Source of the DNA: Carnegiea gigantea
Lineage: Eukaryota > Streptophyta > Magnoliopsida > Caryophyllales > Cactaceae
Length of the DNA stretch: 64,000 bases
Reading direction: 5' to 3'
NCBI GenBank assembly: GCA_029747015.1
Contig: JAKOGI010000108.1
Span: forward strand, 644,658-708,657
Positions 25,382 to 36,417 of this stretch are shown in pieces. The translations under genes and the position numbers were made by a program. The notes beneath the pieces are model-generated. The model did not search any database. It was not told the origin of the DNA and saw nothing but the letters and a program-made list of their open reading frames with translations. Each line of letters opens with the position of its first letter. Position 1 is the stretch's first letter.

Positions 25382-28300
25382 GTAAACAAGGGATACAAGG
25401 TACCTGATGAAGGACTAGATGTAACATTAGCTTGGCAAGCAAAATCCTGCAGCCAAGTAGGAAGTTTTGAAAGCTTCGAATTTCTTCTCAATGAAACACG
25501 ATTGGATGGGATTACTGTATTAGGAGACTCAGGTACAAAGGTTCAGATAGAGGCTATGGTAAAAGAGTATCTGAATGAGTAAGAAAATAGTTGATGGGAT
25601 CATTGGTCTCAAGTCCAAACCGAAGAGGTTTGGACTCAAGAGATGTGGTTATATTTCATGAATCAATAGTAGGCATAGAAACAAGTGTATCATCTCCAAC
25701 ACAGTGCAAACGATACAAGGGGAAAATAAGAGGTACACTAGGTAGCACATTATCAGTACTCATGTCATACCTAATAGGCAGTGTATGCTTATGAAATTTT
25801 ACATGAATGCTTATAAGTATCTCATGGGTTTCTAAATCATAAAGCTTGTATGCCTTTCGTATAGGAGGATGGCTAATGAAAATGCAATTTCTGTCCTTGC
25901 TTCCAAATTCATTTGTCCAAGATCGGTCCACAGCATACCACAGAGAAACAATAACCTTCAATTTGACAAATTACGGAACTGAATAAACAGTCTTTCATAA
26001 GATGACTTCTAATTTAGAGTAGCTATTGGAAGCGTATTGATGATATATGTAGCAGCTAGAATATATGCAATCTAATACTTGTAAAAGTTGGCATAGTTCT
26101 CATGGCCGGTGGCCCTGGCAGTTTCTACCAAATTTTTGTATTTTCTTTCAACCCTCCCTTTTTGCTGAGGAGTTCTAGGTGCACTCCTTTGATTCATAAT
26201 ACTAAATTGTCTCGACAAGTCTGAACAGAAAACTTGGAAGAATTCAGTGCAATTATCAGTCATCATCTGCTTTAATTATTTTCTCTTGGAAATTAGTTTG
26301 CACATCTAAAATAAATCCAAAAATATAATACATGTTGAGACTTGCATCTCATTTAGCAACAAATAAACCTATGTGGACCTAGTATGATCATCCACTACTC
26401 GTCACCACTCGTCCAGAAGTAATGGGCACCAATGATGTCTGGGACATTGTAAGGTCCCCATAAGTCCACGCAGACCACGTCAAACACCTTGGGACTAATT
26501 GAAAATCACTTAAAGACTTAAGTACTGCACGATGCCATTGCCCGAAAAGGGCATCCTCTACCTCCGTTCAACGGATCCGAATAAGAAAATTTTGCACAAC
26601 TGGTACAACACCTTGTTTACACAAGCGCCCATGTTTTTTCCCTGGGCCTTTAGCCTTTTTGAAATTGAAAACAAAAAATGAAGCTCATTCCACTTCTATG
26701 CCAAAGAAAATGGGCTTATTAAAAAAAACTATCGATGTGCCAAGTAATTTGATGATACTTGAGGAGCACGTATTCTGCGGCATGCTAGGACAAAAGCTAT
26801 CCTATTAGCCATCCTAACCAGGGAATCCAATGTTTTTCTATCATGAAAATGAATTCTATGAAGTTTAGCAAAGATACATGCTTTACACATGAAATCAGCT
26901 TTATTAAAATGTCCAATACAATGAGTATGAGACATCTTAGACACTGAACTATGCTCCAGTCTAGCCTGCAAAAGGAAATGTTAGTAATGTTATTTATGCT
27001 ACAATCGACAAAAAGGAAATTATCTGCATTGTAGCAAAAAAAAGTAGCAGTATAATTAGAAATATGACACCTCAAAGCAACAGATGTATATAGACTGACC
27101 ACCTCCTTGATATCTATTTGCAATTGGCCTTCTAAAAGTAGGGTCCCACAGCAACAACTCATTGGAAGTAAAGTAAGCAACCAGTTTAAGGTCAGCTAGA
27201 ATTTTACTCATTGACAATAAACTATGAATTTTGCCCCATAGAGATTATCCTTGGGCACAATATCATCAGTGAATTGCACATTACCAGCAATAATGAGAAT
27301 CTTGGTAGTGCCATTAGAGGATCTACAAATGTTCGTATGTTTGGTTGCCTTTGACAACAGACTACGTCCATATATAGTGTCATGTGTTCAGATATGCCAA
27401 TGTCTAAAATCTAGCTTATAGACTCGATCATCACGCCACCAGATGGGAATGCTTTAAAAGAGGAAACAATAGCTCAGTAGCAGGAGTTAGAAAATAGAGA
27501 GGAGCTGAATGTGAATGTTTGTTGTCCGCTTAAAGCCTTGAAAACTTCTTGACAGACTTCATTGATCATTATAGTACTGTTCATAGTAGTCGGTTGTTCA
27601 TCACCTTGATATACAACACGATGTGTAGGACACCATTTAAAGATGTGTCTTTGTAAGAAACCCAAACATCCAATTTTACATTTCTATTGATACCAATTAG
27701 GCCATGTTGCCTAAAACACTGATATGCAATGTGCCCTCAGCTCTACAATGAGTGGAGTACTTGTCATTTTTGTCAACCTTACCTTTCCTGAAATCATTCT
27801 TTCGAGGATTATGGCTTTGTTTTTCAAAAGCATATGCATCAGCCTTTTGCTTCACATTCATTAAATCAGCAAGCTATCTTGCTTTTTAGCTTGCTGAATA
27901 ATGGACGACAAAAGCTTAACAGTTAGAATTTGATTTCTTAAAACTTATTAGGTAAAGTTAAGTCCCATCAAGAACTATATAAGCTTGGTTCTAGCATCCC
28001 TTTCCTGAAGTTTCTTGCCAAGATCACAAGCGCAGTACTTGAGCGTAATGCCACAAGAGCATTAAGGCATGCTAACAAAATCTTAAAGCTCATCCCAGTT
28101 TCTTTTTATTTTAGAAAAGTTCATGGATATAGAGTCATTATCTTGCATCAATAGAGTCAGCTCTTGATGTCATTGATATCTTAGTGGCCTATTTGCCTCA
28201 TCGAACCTTTATGCCAATTCATCCCATAGCTTTTTAGCAAATTAGACATAAATGAAACATCCTAAAATTTCAACTGCTAAAGAATTCAATATCCAACACC

Positions 28301-28600
28301 TTACCATGTAGTCAAACGTTAGCTAGTTATGCAAATCAACAGATGTTACATTTGGCTTAGCCAAAGTACCATCAATAAAAACCGTTTTGAGATTTGTACT
28401 GAGTTATATATGAGCAAAATTGCTTCACTTGGTGTAATTTCGACCATAAACGGTTTGCTAGTAACGATCATATATACCAGGGTGATCTAAGCTAGAAAGA
28501 TAATATGGATTTCTCATTGGTTGATTTCTCTAAATATTGTCTCCAGAAGTACTGATAACTAATTGATCAAATGATGAAAAACATATTGAATTAAGATCTG
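25382..28600 (-). pseudogene. copia-2: gag, protease and integrase remnants
   Basis: Reading leftward from about 28,560: gag N-terminus NPYYLSSLDHPG, then VFIDGTLAKPNVTSVD and WILNSLAVEI; a degraded nucleocapsid knuckle near 27,750; protease WILDIGISEHMT near 27,415; GAG-pre-integrase ARLEHSSVSKMSH (26,970); integrase with TDNCTEFFQ and RTPQQKGRVERKYKNL (26,266-26,120); and the integrase C-terminal block AYKLYDLETHEI (about 25,850). Frames change repeatedly and stops are many. It joins the RT fragment at 24,050-24,350 across the hAT-like insertion, so all belong to one dead element. Confidence 0.8.
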
Positions 28601-28803
28601 AAAGTCAAAAACAAGATGAATCCTAATTCCTGAATCAATTATGTATAGTTAGATTGATTGGTAAGGCGACCCAATTAATTGATCAAAAAGAAAAAAAAAT
28701 ATTTAATGATTTCAAGCTAGATTGATTGAGGAATCAACATAAATGATCGAAAACAACGAGCAAAAAATTATCGAGAGACTCCAGATCTTAGTTTGCATGC
28801 TTT

Positions 28804-28994
28804 ATGTCACGGATAAGAGTCCCACATCGGAAAAGCAATGGGATGGTCATGGGCTTATAAGCGGTGCCGTTGCACACCACATCAGATGGTCTCGTGACAA
28901 GTTGTATGAAAGCCAACCTAGACTCGACATTGTCTCGCCAAGCGCTCTGACGGGCGAGATATGCAGGGGGCCCCATTTGTGATGAGGGTGTCAC
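28804..28994 (+). repeat. LTR-like repeat A with snRNA-type promoter motif
   Basis: The segment begins tgtcacgga and ends ggtgtcaca (TG...CA). It contains GTCCCACATCG at 28,819-28,829, identical to the upstream sequence element (USE) of plant U-snRNA genes, with TTATAA at 28,855-28,860. After it comes a purine-rich linker (ggattgggtgggggataa), then repeat B. It could be the LTR of a tiny TRIM element or a mobile promoter repeat. No known snRNA start follows. Confidence 0.45.
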
Positions 28995-29012
28995 AGGATT
29001 GGGTGGGGGATA

Positions 29013-29110
29013 ATGTCACGGACAAAAGTCCCACATCAAAAAAGTGATGCCGGCATTTTGGGAAAAGAGTAATGGTCATGTGACATTTCGTGCCACGCAT
29101 AAAATAATGA
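29013..29110 (+). repeat. LTR-like repeat B, second copy of the same head
   Basis: It starts tgtcacggac and matches repeat A over about 80 bp, including GTCCCACATC, but the TATA-like box is lost. The starts of A and B are 209 bp apart. Confidence 0.55.
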
Positions 29111-30293
29111 AAATTTAGAGAGAAACCAAAGAAGAGTGAAGAGGAATTCTGTATATTCAATTGTTGTGTATATTGATCATACAATTAGGAATAACTACAA
29201 CTTGAGCTCCAGGTACGTGCCTGCATTGACAGTTGAGTCTCTACCCAACTGAATGTACACATTAACAAGTAACAACCATAAATATCTAAAAATATCTTAG
29301 GCTAAGTATTCTCTACAATATATAAACCCCACATCAACCATCTATATTAACTTACAGCTCAACATCAGCCACGTATTTGTTGTAGCTATTCTGCCTGTCT
29401 TAGGTGATGTTCTTTGCAAATTATTATATACACTTGAGAGTTTGTACTCCTATTGCCACATAGATATATATTTTTCAACGTGTATTTGTCATATAAGCGG
29501 TTATTAATATATATTTTGCTTACGTGGCTTATGGGAGTACATACTCCCAGATGTATGATATAGGCTTTGGATGTTCTTACCATGGGATTTAAGGTCAACA
29601 AACTTCCTTGTCAGTTTTTCAGAGTATGCTCTTGGATATAGAAGAAAGGCACATGAGGAAATTGCATTATTGCTACAATTTTCCTCAACCAATTATGTAT
29701 TAATTACCCTGAATTCGGTGCGTGCTTTGTGTATTAATTATTATCAGTTTGGGCTTGCTTTATGTATTATTTATTTTTCTAGGACCAAAATTTGTACTTG
29801 CTTTATGTGTTGATTCCAATTAAGAGTTCATAATTCATAATAAAAGAATGAATATGATTTTTTTCTATTTTAGAAACAATTGTAATATGACTCTTTCGAC
29901 AACTGGATCTTCCCAAACTCCATAAAAGAGGGATCCTCACTGAAAGTTATTGTTGTTTACATTTTCCAAACTCCGTGAAAGAGGGATCCTCACTGAAAGT
30001 TATTGTTGTTTACATCTATGGCATAATATTGAACTACTTGAAAACTTTCTAAATTATAAATCCATCATGGTAAATTGTCTTTATAGTACTAAAATAGAGT
30101 CAAATATGTCTGAAGATGAATTAAAAACTTGACTTATTTCTTTGATTATAACGTAATCAAGGATGATTCTTTCATAATTGAAAATGTTTTTTAACTATCA
30201 TAATTGAAATAGATATCAACCCTTGATTTTCTCCATAGAAATGTGAGCCATTGATGAAAAACAACACTACCTTCTATAGCCTATTAACCTCAC
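29111..30293. other. AT-rich intergenic DNA
   Basis: No gene is recognised. A 53-bp tandem duplication lies at 29,910-30,016 (separate entry). Confidence 0.55.
29910..30016. repeat. Two-copy 53-bp tandem duplication
   Basis: ccaaactcc..gaaagagggatcc and ttattgttgtttacat occur twice, at 29,912 and 29,965, with only two or three differences. Confidence 0.9.
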
Positions 30294-30635
30294 TTGCAGT
30301 TATTATCTTTTGCCCCACTGAATTCTCTTTCCTCCCTGGCAAACCCCAAAAAAATCTTCCATCGCCATTGCCTTGTTCTGATTGTGCCTAAGAAAATCTC
30401 CCCACTACATTTGAAACCTTATGCCTCTATTTCGACGGAGAATTTTATGCAGTTGTTAGCGCCGGTTAAGAAGATCAAGAAGTTGAATTATGAAAGGATA
30501 AAGAAGGCATTGCCCTGCATCGCGACGTTGATGGAGGCTCAAATTGACGGGGAGAAGGAAAGGAAAAAGAAAATTACCCCTAATTGTGAAGCACTTGCTA
30601 TAGGACCCAGCCTCATTAGCTTCATTTGTAACTAG
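30294..30635 (+). CDS. Possible first exon of a host gene with a plastid-type leader
   Basis: A 113-codon frame opens with a Ser/Leu/Lys-rich segment poor in acidic residues (MQLLSFAPLNSLSSLANPKK), like a chloroplast transit peptide. A basic stretch (VKKIKKLNYERIKKALPC) and an acidic/basic helix (MEAQIDGEKERKKK) follow. I do not recognise the family. More coding-like segments of the same strand follow at 30,890-30,960 and beyond the copia-3 insertion at 36,061-36,105 (FAKEVQSKEDKEATTK spans the target site). This may be a host gene or gene remnant split by the transposon. Splice borders could not be settled. Confidence 0.35.
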   Translation: MQLLSFAPLNSLSSLANPKKIFHRHCLVLIVPKKISPLHLKPYASISTENFMQLLAPVKKIKKLNYERIKKALPCIATLMEAQIDGEKERKKKITPNCEALAIGPSLISFICN

Positions 30636-30960
30636 GACGCTAGTGAAAGAATTAAGTTTGTGAAAAACTTGGGTCCCTGGAATCAAAGAAAATGGCCCCA
30701 TTGATGTCGCCAATCGATCTGAAGGTAATAGCCGATGAAGAAGCCAACGCCATCATCGTCACAGTGAATGGGGAGATGGGCTGCTTATCGTCTCTGCCGC
30801 CATCTCATGTCTTCTTCTTCTTCACCAAAACGTATTTGATTCCATCAGATCCTGCCTTCAATTTTCTTCTATCTCGTCGTCTTCTTGTGTTGATCTGGCG
30901 GTTGATTTTGACTATGGGCCTCGTTACTTTGGAGAGAATTTTGCAAAGGAAGTTCAGTCC

Positions 30961-31229
30961 TGTTGTGATTCAAGGTTTGAATCACTGCATTCATGGTGTT
31001 GGAAAGAGAAAGAGGAGAAGAACGGGAATGATGATGACACTCATCTTCTATTATTCCAACCCAGAAACTGAGCTTCATATATATACAAGTATTTCCCGCC
31101 AAGAATTCAAGAACTTGTTACAACTTGTCAGCCAATATGAATATCTAACAACCTCTCTAACAACCTCTCTAACAACCTCTAGAGGGAACTCTTCTAGAAG
31201 GGACTGAATGAACTGTGTTATCTCCAACA
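30961..31229 (-). repeat. 3' LTR of copia-3
   Basis: On the minus strand it starts TGTTGGAGATAACAC and ends TGAATCACAACA. A TATATATA run near 31,078 would serve as promoter. The pol frame reads through into it. Confidence 0.95.
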
Positions 31230-34200
31230 CCCCCCCTTAAATTGGTAGTGCCTTGAACTCCCAATTTGCCAAGAAGCTGATGATGTATACTTCCTGGTAA
31301 TGGTTTGGTCAGTATATCAGCTAGCTGCTGGTGAGTAGAAACATGGCTGAGGGAAATCAAGCCTGTTAGGAGCTTTTCTCGAACAAAGTGACAATCAAGC
31401 TCGATGTGCTTGGTTCGTTCATGGAAAACCGGATTGCGAGCGATATGAGTAGCTGCTTGACTGTCACATTTGACCGGTATGGGTGTTACGTCTTCCACAG
31501 TCAACTCGTGAAGCAATCTAGTAAGCCATGCTAACTCAGCTACTAGCCTTCTGAGACTCCTGTATTCTGCCTCAGCAGAGGACAATGAAACAGTTCCTTG
31601 TTTCTTCGATTTCCAAGAAACCAAGCTGTTGCCAAAGAAGATGACGAACCCACTGACAGATTTTCTTGTATAGGGGCATGCTGCCCAATCTGAATCACAG
31701 TAGGCTTCGAGTGAGAACTGTGCATCTTTGTTGAATAAAATGCCTAGGTCAAGATGTCCCTTCAGATATCGGAGCACATGCAGAGCAGCTTGATAATGGT
31801 GAAGCCTTGGCTGTTGCATAAACTGACTAAGATGCTGTACTGTGCAAGCTAAGTCTGGTCGAGTATTGGTGAGAAAATTTAACTTCCCCACAATTCTTCT
31901 GTAGAGGCCAGGATTGTCGAAAAAATTTCCTTGGTCTGCTGCAAGTCTTTGGGTGCAATCCAAGGGACAAATGACTGAAGTGGCATTGGGATCAAGAAAC
32001 TCCTCCAAGACTTCTTTGGCAAACTTTTTCTGAGTTAGGACCAGACCTTCTGCAACTGGAAGAATCTCCATCCCAAGGAAGTAACGAGCTTCCCCAAGAT
32101 CCTTAATCCTGAATGTGTCATCCAAGTATGCTTTGAGGGCTGAAATTTCAGCTTCATCATCTCCTGTAAGAAGTATGTCATCCACGTATACTACTAGAAA
32201 CACTGAAGAGGTGTTTGTCTTCTTGTAAAAAAATGAATAGTCGTTGACTGAATGCTTGTACCCTTTTGTATAGAGTACCTCTGTCAACTTAGCATACCAT
32301 TGCCGTGAGGCCTGTTTTAGGCCATAAAGAGATTTTGTCAGCCTACATACTGCGTTAGGTAGGGAAGAGTGAAAGCCTTGAGGTAACTTCATGTAAATTT
32401 CTTCATGCAAATCTCCATGAAGAAAAGCGTTATTGACATCAAGCTGATGTAACTTCCAGCCTTTCTTCACTGCAACTGAAATCAAAACCCTTATGGTTGT
32501 TATTTTGATAACAGGTGAGAATGTTTCAATATAATCGATACCAGCCTTTTGTGTGAAGCCTCTTACTACCAGTCGAGCTTTTAGCCTCTCCAAAGTGCCA
32601 TCTGCCTTGTATTTGGTCTTGTAGACCCATTTACAATCAATAGGCTTCTTCCCTGTGGGCAATGCAACAACTTCCCAAGTGTTGTTGTCAACTGGGGCGT
32701 GTATCTCTTTATCCATAGCTTCTTTCCAGCTAGGATGAGCTACAGCCTCTGAGTAGCTTCTTGGTTCTGCTATGTCTCCTTCTTTAATCAGACCTGTAAC
32801 CTTGGAAGAGTGTGCTGCCTGTATGCAGAAATTTGTAAGAGTGGAAAAACAGAAAGCTTCCTTTTCCTCACTTAAACTGCAGCATACATAATCCTGAAGG
32901 TGGTCAGGAATTTTATGAGATCTAGTGGTCCTTCTTAATGGGACATTGGTTTCAACTTCTGTGTTAGGCTGAAGTTGAACTTCCGAGTGTAGTTCTTCAT
33001 CTCTCATTTCATTTGAGTCGTCAAAGCAGGGAAGGGGGCATGATGGGAACATGGACTTTTCCTTAGGAGGAGAGGCAAAGGGGAAAATCCTTTCATGAAA
33101 GACTACATCCCTAGACACATAGATCTTATTGCTCTCCAAATCCATTACTTTATAACCCTTCTGGCCAAAGGAATACCCCTCGAAAACACAGGTTGAAGCC
33201 CTTGGTTGGAATTTGTCCCTACCCTGTTTGTTTGTTGTAACATAGCAGAGACATCCGAACACCCTTAGATGGTCATATGCAGGGATTGAACCATAGAGCA
33301 ATTCATAGGATGTTTTGCCGTTCAGTAATTTAGTTGGCATTCGATTGATGAGATATGTTGCTGTAAGGACACACTCTCCCCAGTATTTCATAAGCAATGA
33401 AGACTGGAACAGTAAAGCTCCAGACACCTCCAAAAGATGTTTGTGCTTCCTCTCTACCACACCATTCTGTTGTGGCGTTTGCACACAGCTCGTTTGGTGT
33501 GTAATTTTTGTATTAGCAAAAAACTCTAGAACTTCATAGCTTTTGCTGAGCTCAAGTGCATTATCTGATCTAATCACCTTAACTTTGGCCTCAAACTGCG
33601 TTCTGGCCATTGTAACAAAGGATTTAAGTAGGGAAATTGCTTCATCCTTAGTTACCATGAGATGAGTCCAGGTTGCCCTTGTGTAATCATCTACAATGGT
33701 CAAGAAATACCTATGCCCTACATGTGTTTTTGTATGATAGGGCCCCCAAGTATCAACATGTATCAACTCAAAGGCTTTACCGGAAGTAGATTTTCTAGTG
33801 GGAAAGGGCAACCTGTGTTGTTTTGCCTTGGGACAGATTTCACAAACAAAATGCTTCACATTATGGTAGGACAAACTATCATCAGATAAATTTCTCATTT
33901 TATTGCAGGACATGTGTCCAGGTCTCTGATGCCAAGTGTAAAAATCAGCAATCTGTGCAACATTATTGAAAACTGTAACAAACTTATCATAAGTGTTCTC
34001 AGTTTTGCTATATGCAGCCAGTAACTGCCTTTTGCTGCCCAATAGCTCCACATCTTGAATGTTGTCTCTATCTAGAATGTAAAGACCCATGAAGTCTTTA
34101 CCAATTGCCACTGGCCTCCTCAGAGAAGGGGCCTGTAACATGTATAAGCTCTCTGTAAATTCAACTGTGCAGCCTAGTTGTTCACACAACCTCTTAATAG

Positions 34201-34426
34201 ACAGCAAGTTAAACTTGAAATTAGGTACTAGCAGGACATTGTTTAGCACAATCCCTTTTCCTATTCTTAACTTCCCTTTATGTGTAACCTTAACTTGTGT
34301 TCCATTTGGTAATTTTACCAATATGGGACTCTTAAGTAAGGTTAGTTCATGCAATGTTACAGTTCTGAGCTCATATGCTCGCTTGCTCCACTGTCTAGGA
34401 TCCAAACTCCTTGATGTAGAGTACAC
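31169..34426 (-). CDS. pol: copia-3 pol: integrase, reverse transcriptase, RNase H (1,085 codons)
   Basis: Domains in order: GAG-pre-integrase zinc site (WHQRPGHM ... CEICPKAKQ, about residues 168-202); integrase with catalytic Asp in HVDTWGPY (~224), Asp in VIRSDNALEL (~286) and Glu in VVERKHKHL (~323); RT from KWVYKTKYKADGTLERLKAR (~600) with [14 protein letters not shown] and the active site VVYVDDILLTGD (~745); RNase H with CDSDWAAC, SSAEAEYRS and KCDSQAATHIA, ending in LADILTKPLP and LRGGVGDN. All catalytic residues I can check are present. The true start is in the upstream protease frame (DSGAS at about 34,390), lost through a one-base shift near 34,365, so no complete polyprotein is made. 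Confidence 0.9.
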   Translation of the reverse strand: MYSTSRSLDPRQWSKRAYELRTVTLHELTLLKSPILVKLPNGTQVKVTHKGKLRIGKGIVLNNVLLVPNFKFNLLSIKRLCEQLGCTVEFTESLYMLQAPSLRRPVAIGKDFMGLYILDRDNIQDVELLGSKRQLLAAYSKTENTYDKFVTVFNNVAQIADFYTWHQRPGHMSCNKMRNLSDDSLSYHNVKHFVCEICPKAKQHRLPFPTRKSTSGKAFELIHVDTWGPYHTKTHVGHRYFLTIVDDYTRATWTHLMVTKDEAISLLKSFVTMARTQFEAKVKVIRSDNALELSKSYEVLEFFANTKITHQTSCVQTPQQNGVVERKHKHLLEVSGALLFQSSLLMKYWGECVLTATYLINRMPTKLLNGKTSYELLYGSIPAYDHLRVFGCLCYVTTNKQGRDKFQPRASTCVFEGYSFGQKGYKVMDLESNKIYVSRDVVFHERIFPFASPPKEKSMFPSCPLPCFDDSNEMRDEELHSEVQLQPNTEVETNVPLRRTTRSHKIPDHLQDYVCCSLSEEKEAFCFSTLTNFCIQAAHSSKVTGLIKEGDIAEPRSYSEAVAHPSWKEAMDKEIHAPVDNNTWEVVALPTGKKPIDCKWVYKTKYKADGTLERLKARLVVRGFTQKAGIDYIETFSPVIKITTIRVLISVAVKKGWKLHQLDVNNAFLHGDLHEEIYMKLPQGFHSSLPNAVCRLTKSLYGLKQASRQWYAKLTEVLYTKGYKHSVNDYSFFYKKTNTSSVFLVVYVDDILLTGDDEAEISALKAYLDDTFRIKDLGEARYFLGMEILPVAEGLVLTQKKFAKEVLEEFLDPNATSVICPLDCTQRLAADQGNFFDNPGLYRRIVGKLNFLTNTRPDLACTVQHLSQFMQQPRLHHYQAALHVLRYLKGHLDLGILFNKDAQFSLEAYCDSDWAACPYTRKSVSGFVIFFGNSLVSWKSKKQGTVSLSSAEAEYRSLRRLVAELAWLTRLLHELTVEDVTPIPVKCDSQAATHIARNPVFHERTKHIELDCHFVREKLLTGLISLSHVSTHQQLADILTKPLPGSIHHQLLGKLGVQGTTNLRGGVGDNTVHSVPSRRVPSRGC
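31230..31238 (-). other. Polypurine tract of copia-3
   Basis: On the minus strand it reads AAGGGGGGG, ending at the first base of the 3' LTR. It is encoded inside the RNase H tail LRGGVGDN. Confidence 0.9.
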
Positions 34427-35562
34427 AAAGAATAAACAGCACTTAGGGCTTGCATAATACCTGCCATATGTGCTGTAGATGATGCAACTTCTGGCACCTT
34501 TTGTTTCTGCTCATTTGCTCCTGTCAAGTTGGTGAGGAATTGGAAAAGTTGCTTAGATTGTTCTTGATTGAGTCCTGGCAGTACAGGAGTGGAAGATAAT
34601 TGGTCTGTTTGGCTTTCTTGTTCTCCCCAAGCACCATTGGCCCCTCTATAGCTTTTGTTCTTTCCTCCTTGTCTGTTGCGATAACCATGTATTTTATAAC
34701 ATGTTTCCATGGTGTGTCCCTGTCTCTTACAGTAACTGCAGTAAGGCCTTGTTTTGCCTCCTTGTTTCCTTGCTTGAAGAAATCGTCCACCACTTTGTCC
34801 ACTGATCTGACCTGTTTCAGCTGAGAAGGATGCACTTTCAGTCTGAAATATTCCTCCTGATTTTACTTATCACTGCTTCTCTTCTTGTACCAGCAGAGAG
34901 TACACCTGACCAAGTGTTAGAAATGGTTTCATCATCAAGATGTTGCCTCTCACTGGTGTGTAACTCTCATTGAGTCCCATAAGGAACTGTATGACCTTCT
35001 GTTCCTGCTCATGACTTTGTAGCCTTGAGTTTATTTCACACTCACACTTTCCACAGGTGCATTTAGGTGTTGCACCAACTGCAGTAAACTCATCCCAGGC
35101 CTTTTTTGCTTTGTTGAAACAAGCTGCTATATCCAGATCAGCTTGTGAGATGCATAAGATCTCTTTCTGAGCTTGGAATAATCTGGCCTTATTTGACTGT
35201 CCGTACCTCTCAACTAGCTCCTTTCACATGTCGCTTGCTTTTTCACAAAACAGCACACTATCTCTAATATTTTTATGCAAGGAATTCAAGATCTATGAAA
35301 GCACCATATCGTTACAACGCTGCCAATATGGAAGAAGAGAAGAGTTGGAGTCTGGTTTGGGATACGAACCATTAATGAATGGCAACTTTTGCTTTGCTGA
35401 TAGTGCAATTGTCACCGATCGTCTCCAGTTCTCGAAATCATCACCACCAAACATGTCTGCTACCAGATTCTGGCCTGGATGATCTGATGGATGCAAGAAC
35501 AATGGATCTGAAGGTTCGATTTGGACTCTGCCTCCAACTACTGCCATTGCGTATGATGTCAT
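34357..35562 (-). pseudogene. gag: copia-3 gag and protease start, broken
   Basis: It starts MTSYAMAVVGGRVQIEPSD and continues with FLHPSDHPG and the gag core. A CCHC knuckle (CSYCKRQGHTMETC) is near 34,700-34,736, and the protease motif WILDSGASEHMSS near 34,390. Nonsense codons stand at about 35,296 (TAG where WILNSL expects Trp), 35,225 (TGA where WKELVERYG expects Trp) and 34,866-34,871 (TGA TAA in tandem). A one-base shift separates the protease motif from the pol frame. The lesions look like G-to-A or C-to-T changes, as expected from cytosine-methylation decay. Confidence 0.85.
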
Positions 35563-35770
35563 ATAGCTTCTGAGAGAGAATTTGTAGGAGTGAATTAAAT
35601 CAAGGATGAAAACTGTACTGATTGATAGGATGAATCAATCAATCGAATTTGGAACGATTGATAAGAACTGGATGTTGTGGTAAAAGCTCGAACCAATCAA
35701 TAAAGCAAGTAAATCAATCGAATGTCAAGAAAGAAAAAATCAAAGGATGATCCACGATCTTGAAAAGTAA

Positions 35771-35783
35771 GGCTCTGATACCA
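35771..35783 (-). other. Primer binding site of copia-3, tRNA-Met type
   Basis: On the minus strand TGGTATCAGAGCC follows the 5' LTR with no gap. Confidence 0.95.
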
Positions 35784-36055
35784 TGTTGTGATTCAAGGTT
35801 TGAATCACTGCATTCATGGTGTTGGAAAGAGAAAGAGGAGAAGAACGGGAATGATGATGACACTCATCTTCTATTATTCCAACCCAGAAACTGAGCTTCA
35901 TATATATACAAGTATTTCCCGCCGAGAATTCAAGAACTTGTTACAACAACTTGTCAGCCAATATGAATATCTAACAACCTCTCTAACAACCTCTCTAACA
36001 ACCTCTAGAGGGAACTCTTCTAGAAGGGACTGAATGACCTGTGTTATCTCCAACA
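35784..36055 (-). repeat. 5' LTR of copia-3
   Basis: 272 bp, nearly identical to 30,961-31,229: one extra aac triplet and two substitutions were seen. A short motif (aacctctct) is repeated near the minus-strand start. Confidence 0.95.
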
Positions 36056-36060
36056 AGTCC

Positions 36061-36299
36061 AAAGAAGATAAGGAAGCAACTACTAAGATTCCTGTCGATG
36101 CCTTTCTTTGTTAATGCCTGCATTGTCCATTCTGTAATTAATCGTGAAGAGAGTTTGCAGTGAACAAAATTAATGGGAACCTAGCTGGTTTGCTTACATT
36201 TTTCAATTTTAGAGGCTGGATGCGGGCGACAATGACTTGACCACCGCCGTCAGCGCTAGGTTCAGATAGATAGGGGAGCAGAGAGATGGGGGAGAACAG
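36061..36299 (+). other. Flank between copia-3 and the EPRV block; possible host exon pieces
   Basis: The first 45 bases continue the coding-like frame cut by copia-3. A GT...AG interval (about 36,109-36,212) leads to a stretch reading RLDAGDNDLTTAVSARFR and then a stop. A gene remnant is possible but unproven. Confidence 0.3.
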
Positions 36300-36323
36300 A
36301 GGGATGTCAAACGGGTTGGCACT
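36300..36323 (+). repeat. Left terminus of the EPRV palindrome (hAT-like end)
   Basis: It reads gggatgtcaaacgggttggcac. The right end, reverse-complemented, reads TAGGGGTGTCAAACGGG followed by TTGGCAC. TAGGGGTGTCAA-type ends are typical of plant hAT elements. gaacaga lies just outside or overlapping both ends (about 36,292-36,298 and from 51,867). Confidence 0.5.
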
Positions 36324-36417
36324 GATAAAATAATTTTGGCTATATTTGTTGAATTTATTTTCTTGCCCTTTTTAAATTTTGTTCTTTTGCAAAAGTTTTT
36401 TGAGGTGTTACTTGCAA

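Larger units (their letters stand above)
30961..36055 (-). mobile_element. Young Ty1/copia element (copia-3), complete with target duplication
   Basis: The element is 5,095 bp with LTRs of 269 and 272 bp, a primer site beside one LTR, a polypurine tract beside the other, and perfect 5-bp flanks agtcc (30,956-30,960 and 36,056-36,060). The LTRs differ by about two substitutions and one 3-bp indel, so insertion is recent. gag and the protease junction are broken but integrase-RT-RNase H is one open frame of 1,085 codons. It interrupts plus-strand coding-like sequence. Confidence 0.95.

Noticed and set aside
28888..28994. U-snRNA gene downstream of the USE/TATA pair
   Set aside because: The sequence after the expected start does not match U1, U2, U4, U5 or U6 and shows no Sm site that I can see.
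30692..31207. 171-codon ORF as one gene
   Set aside because: Its last 80 codons lie in the copia-3 LTR, and the same peptide recurs in the other LTR at 35,788-36,033.
33315..34457. Plus-strand ORFs opposite copia-3 pol
   Set aside because: Antisense shadows of the 1,085-codon pol frame.
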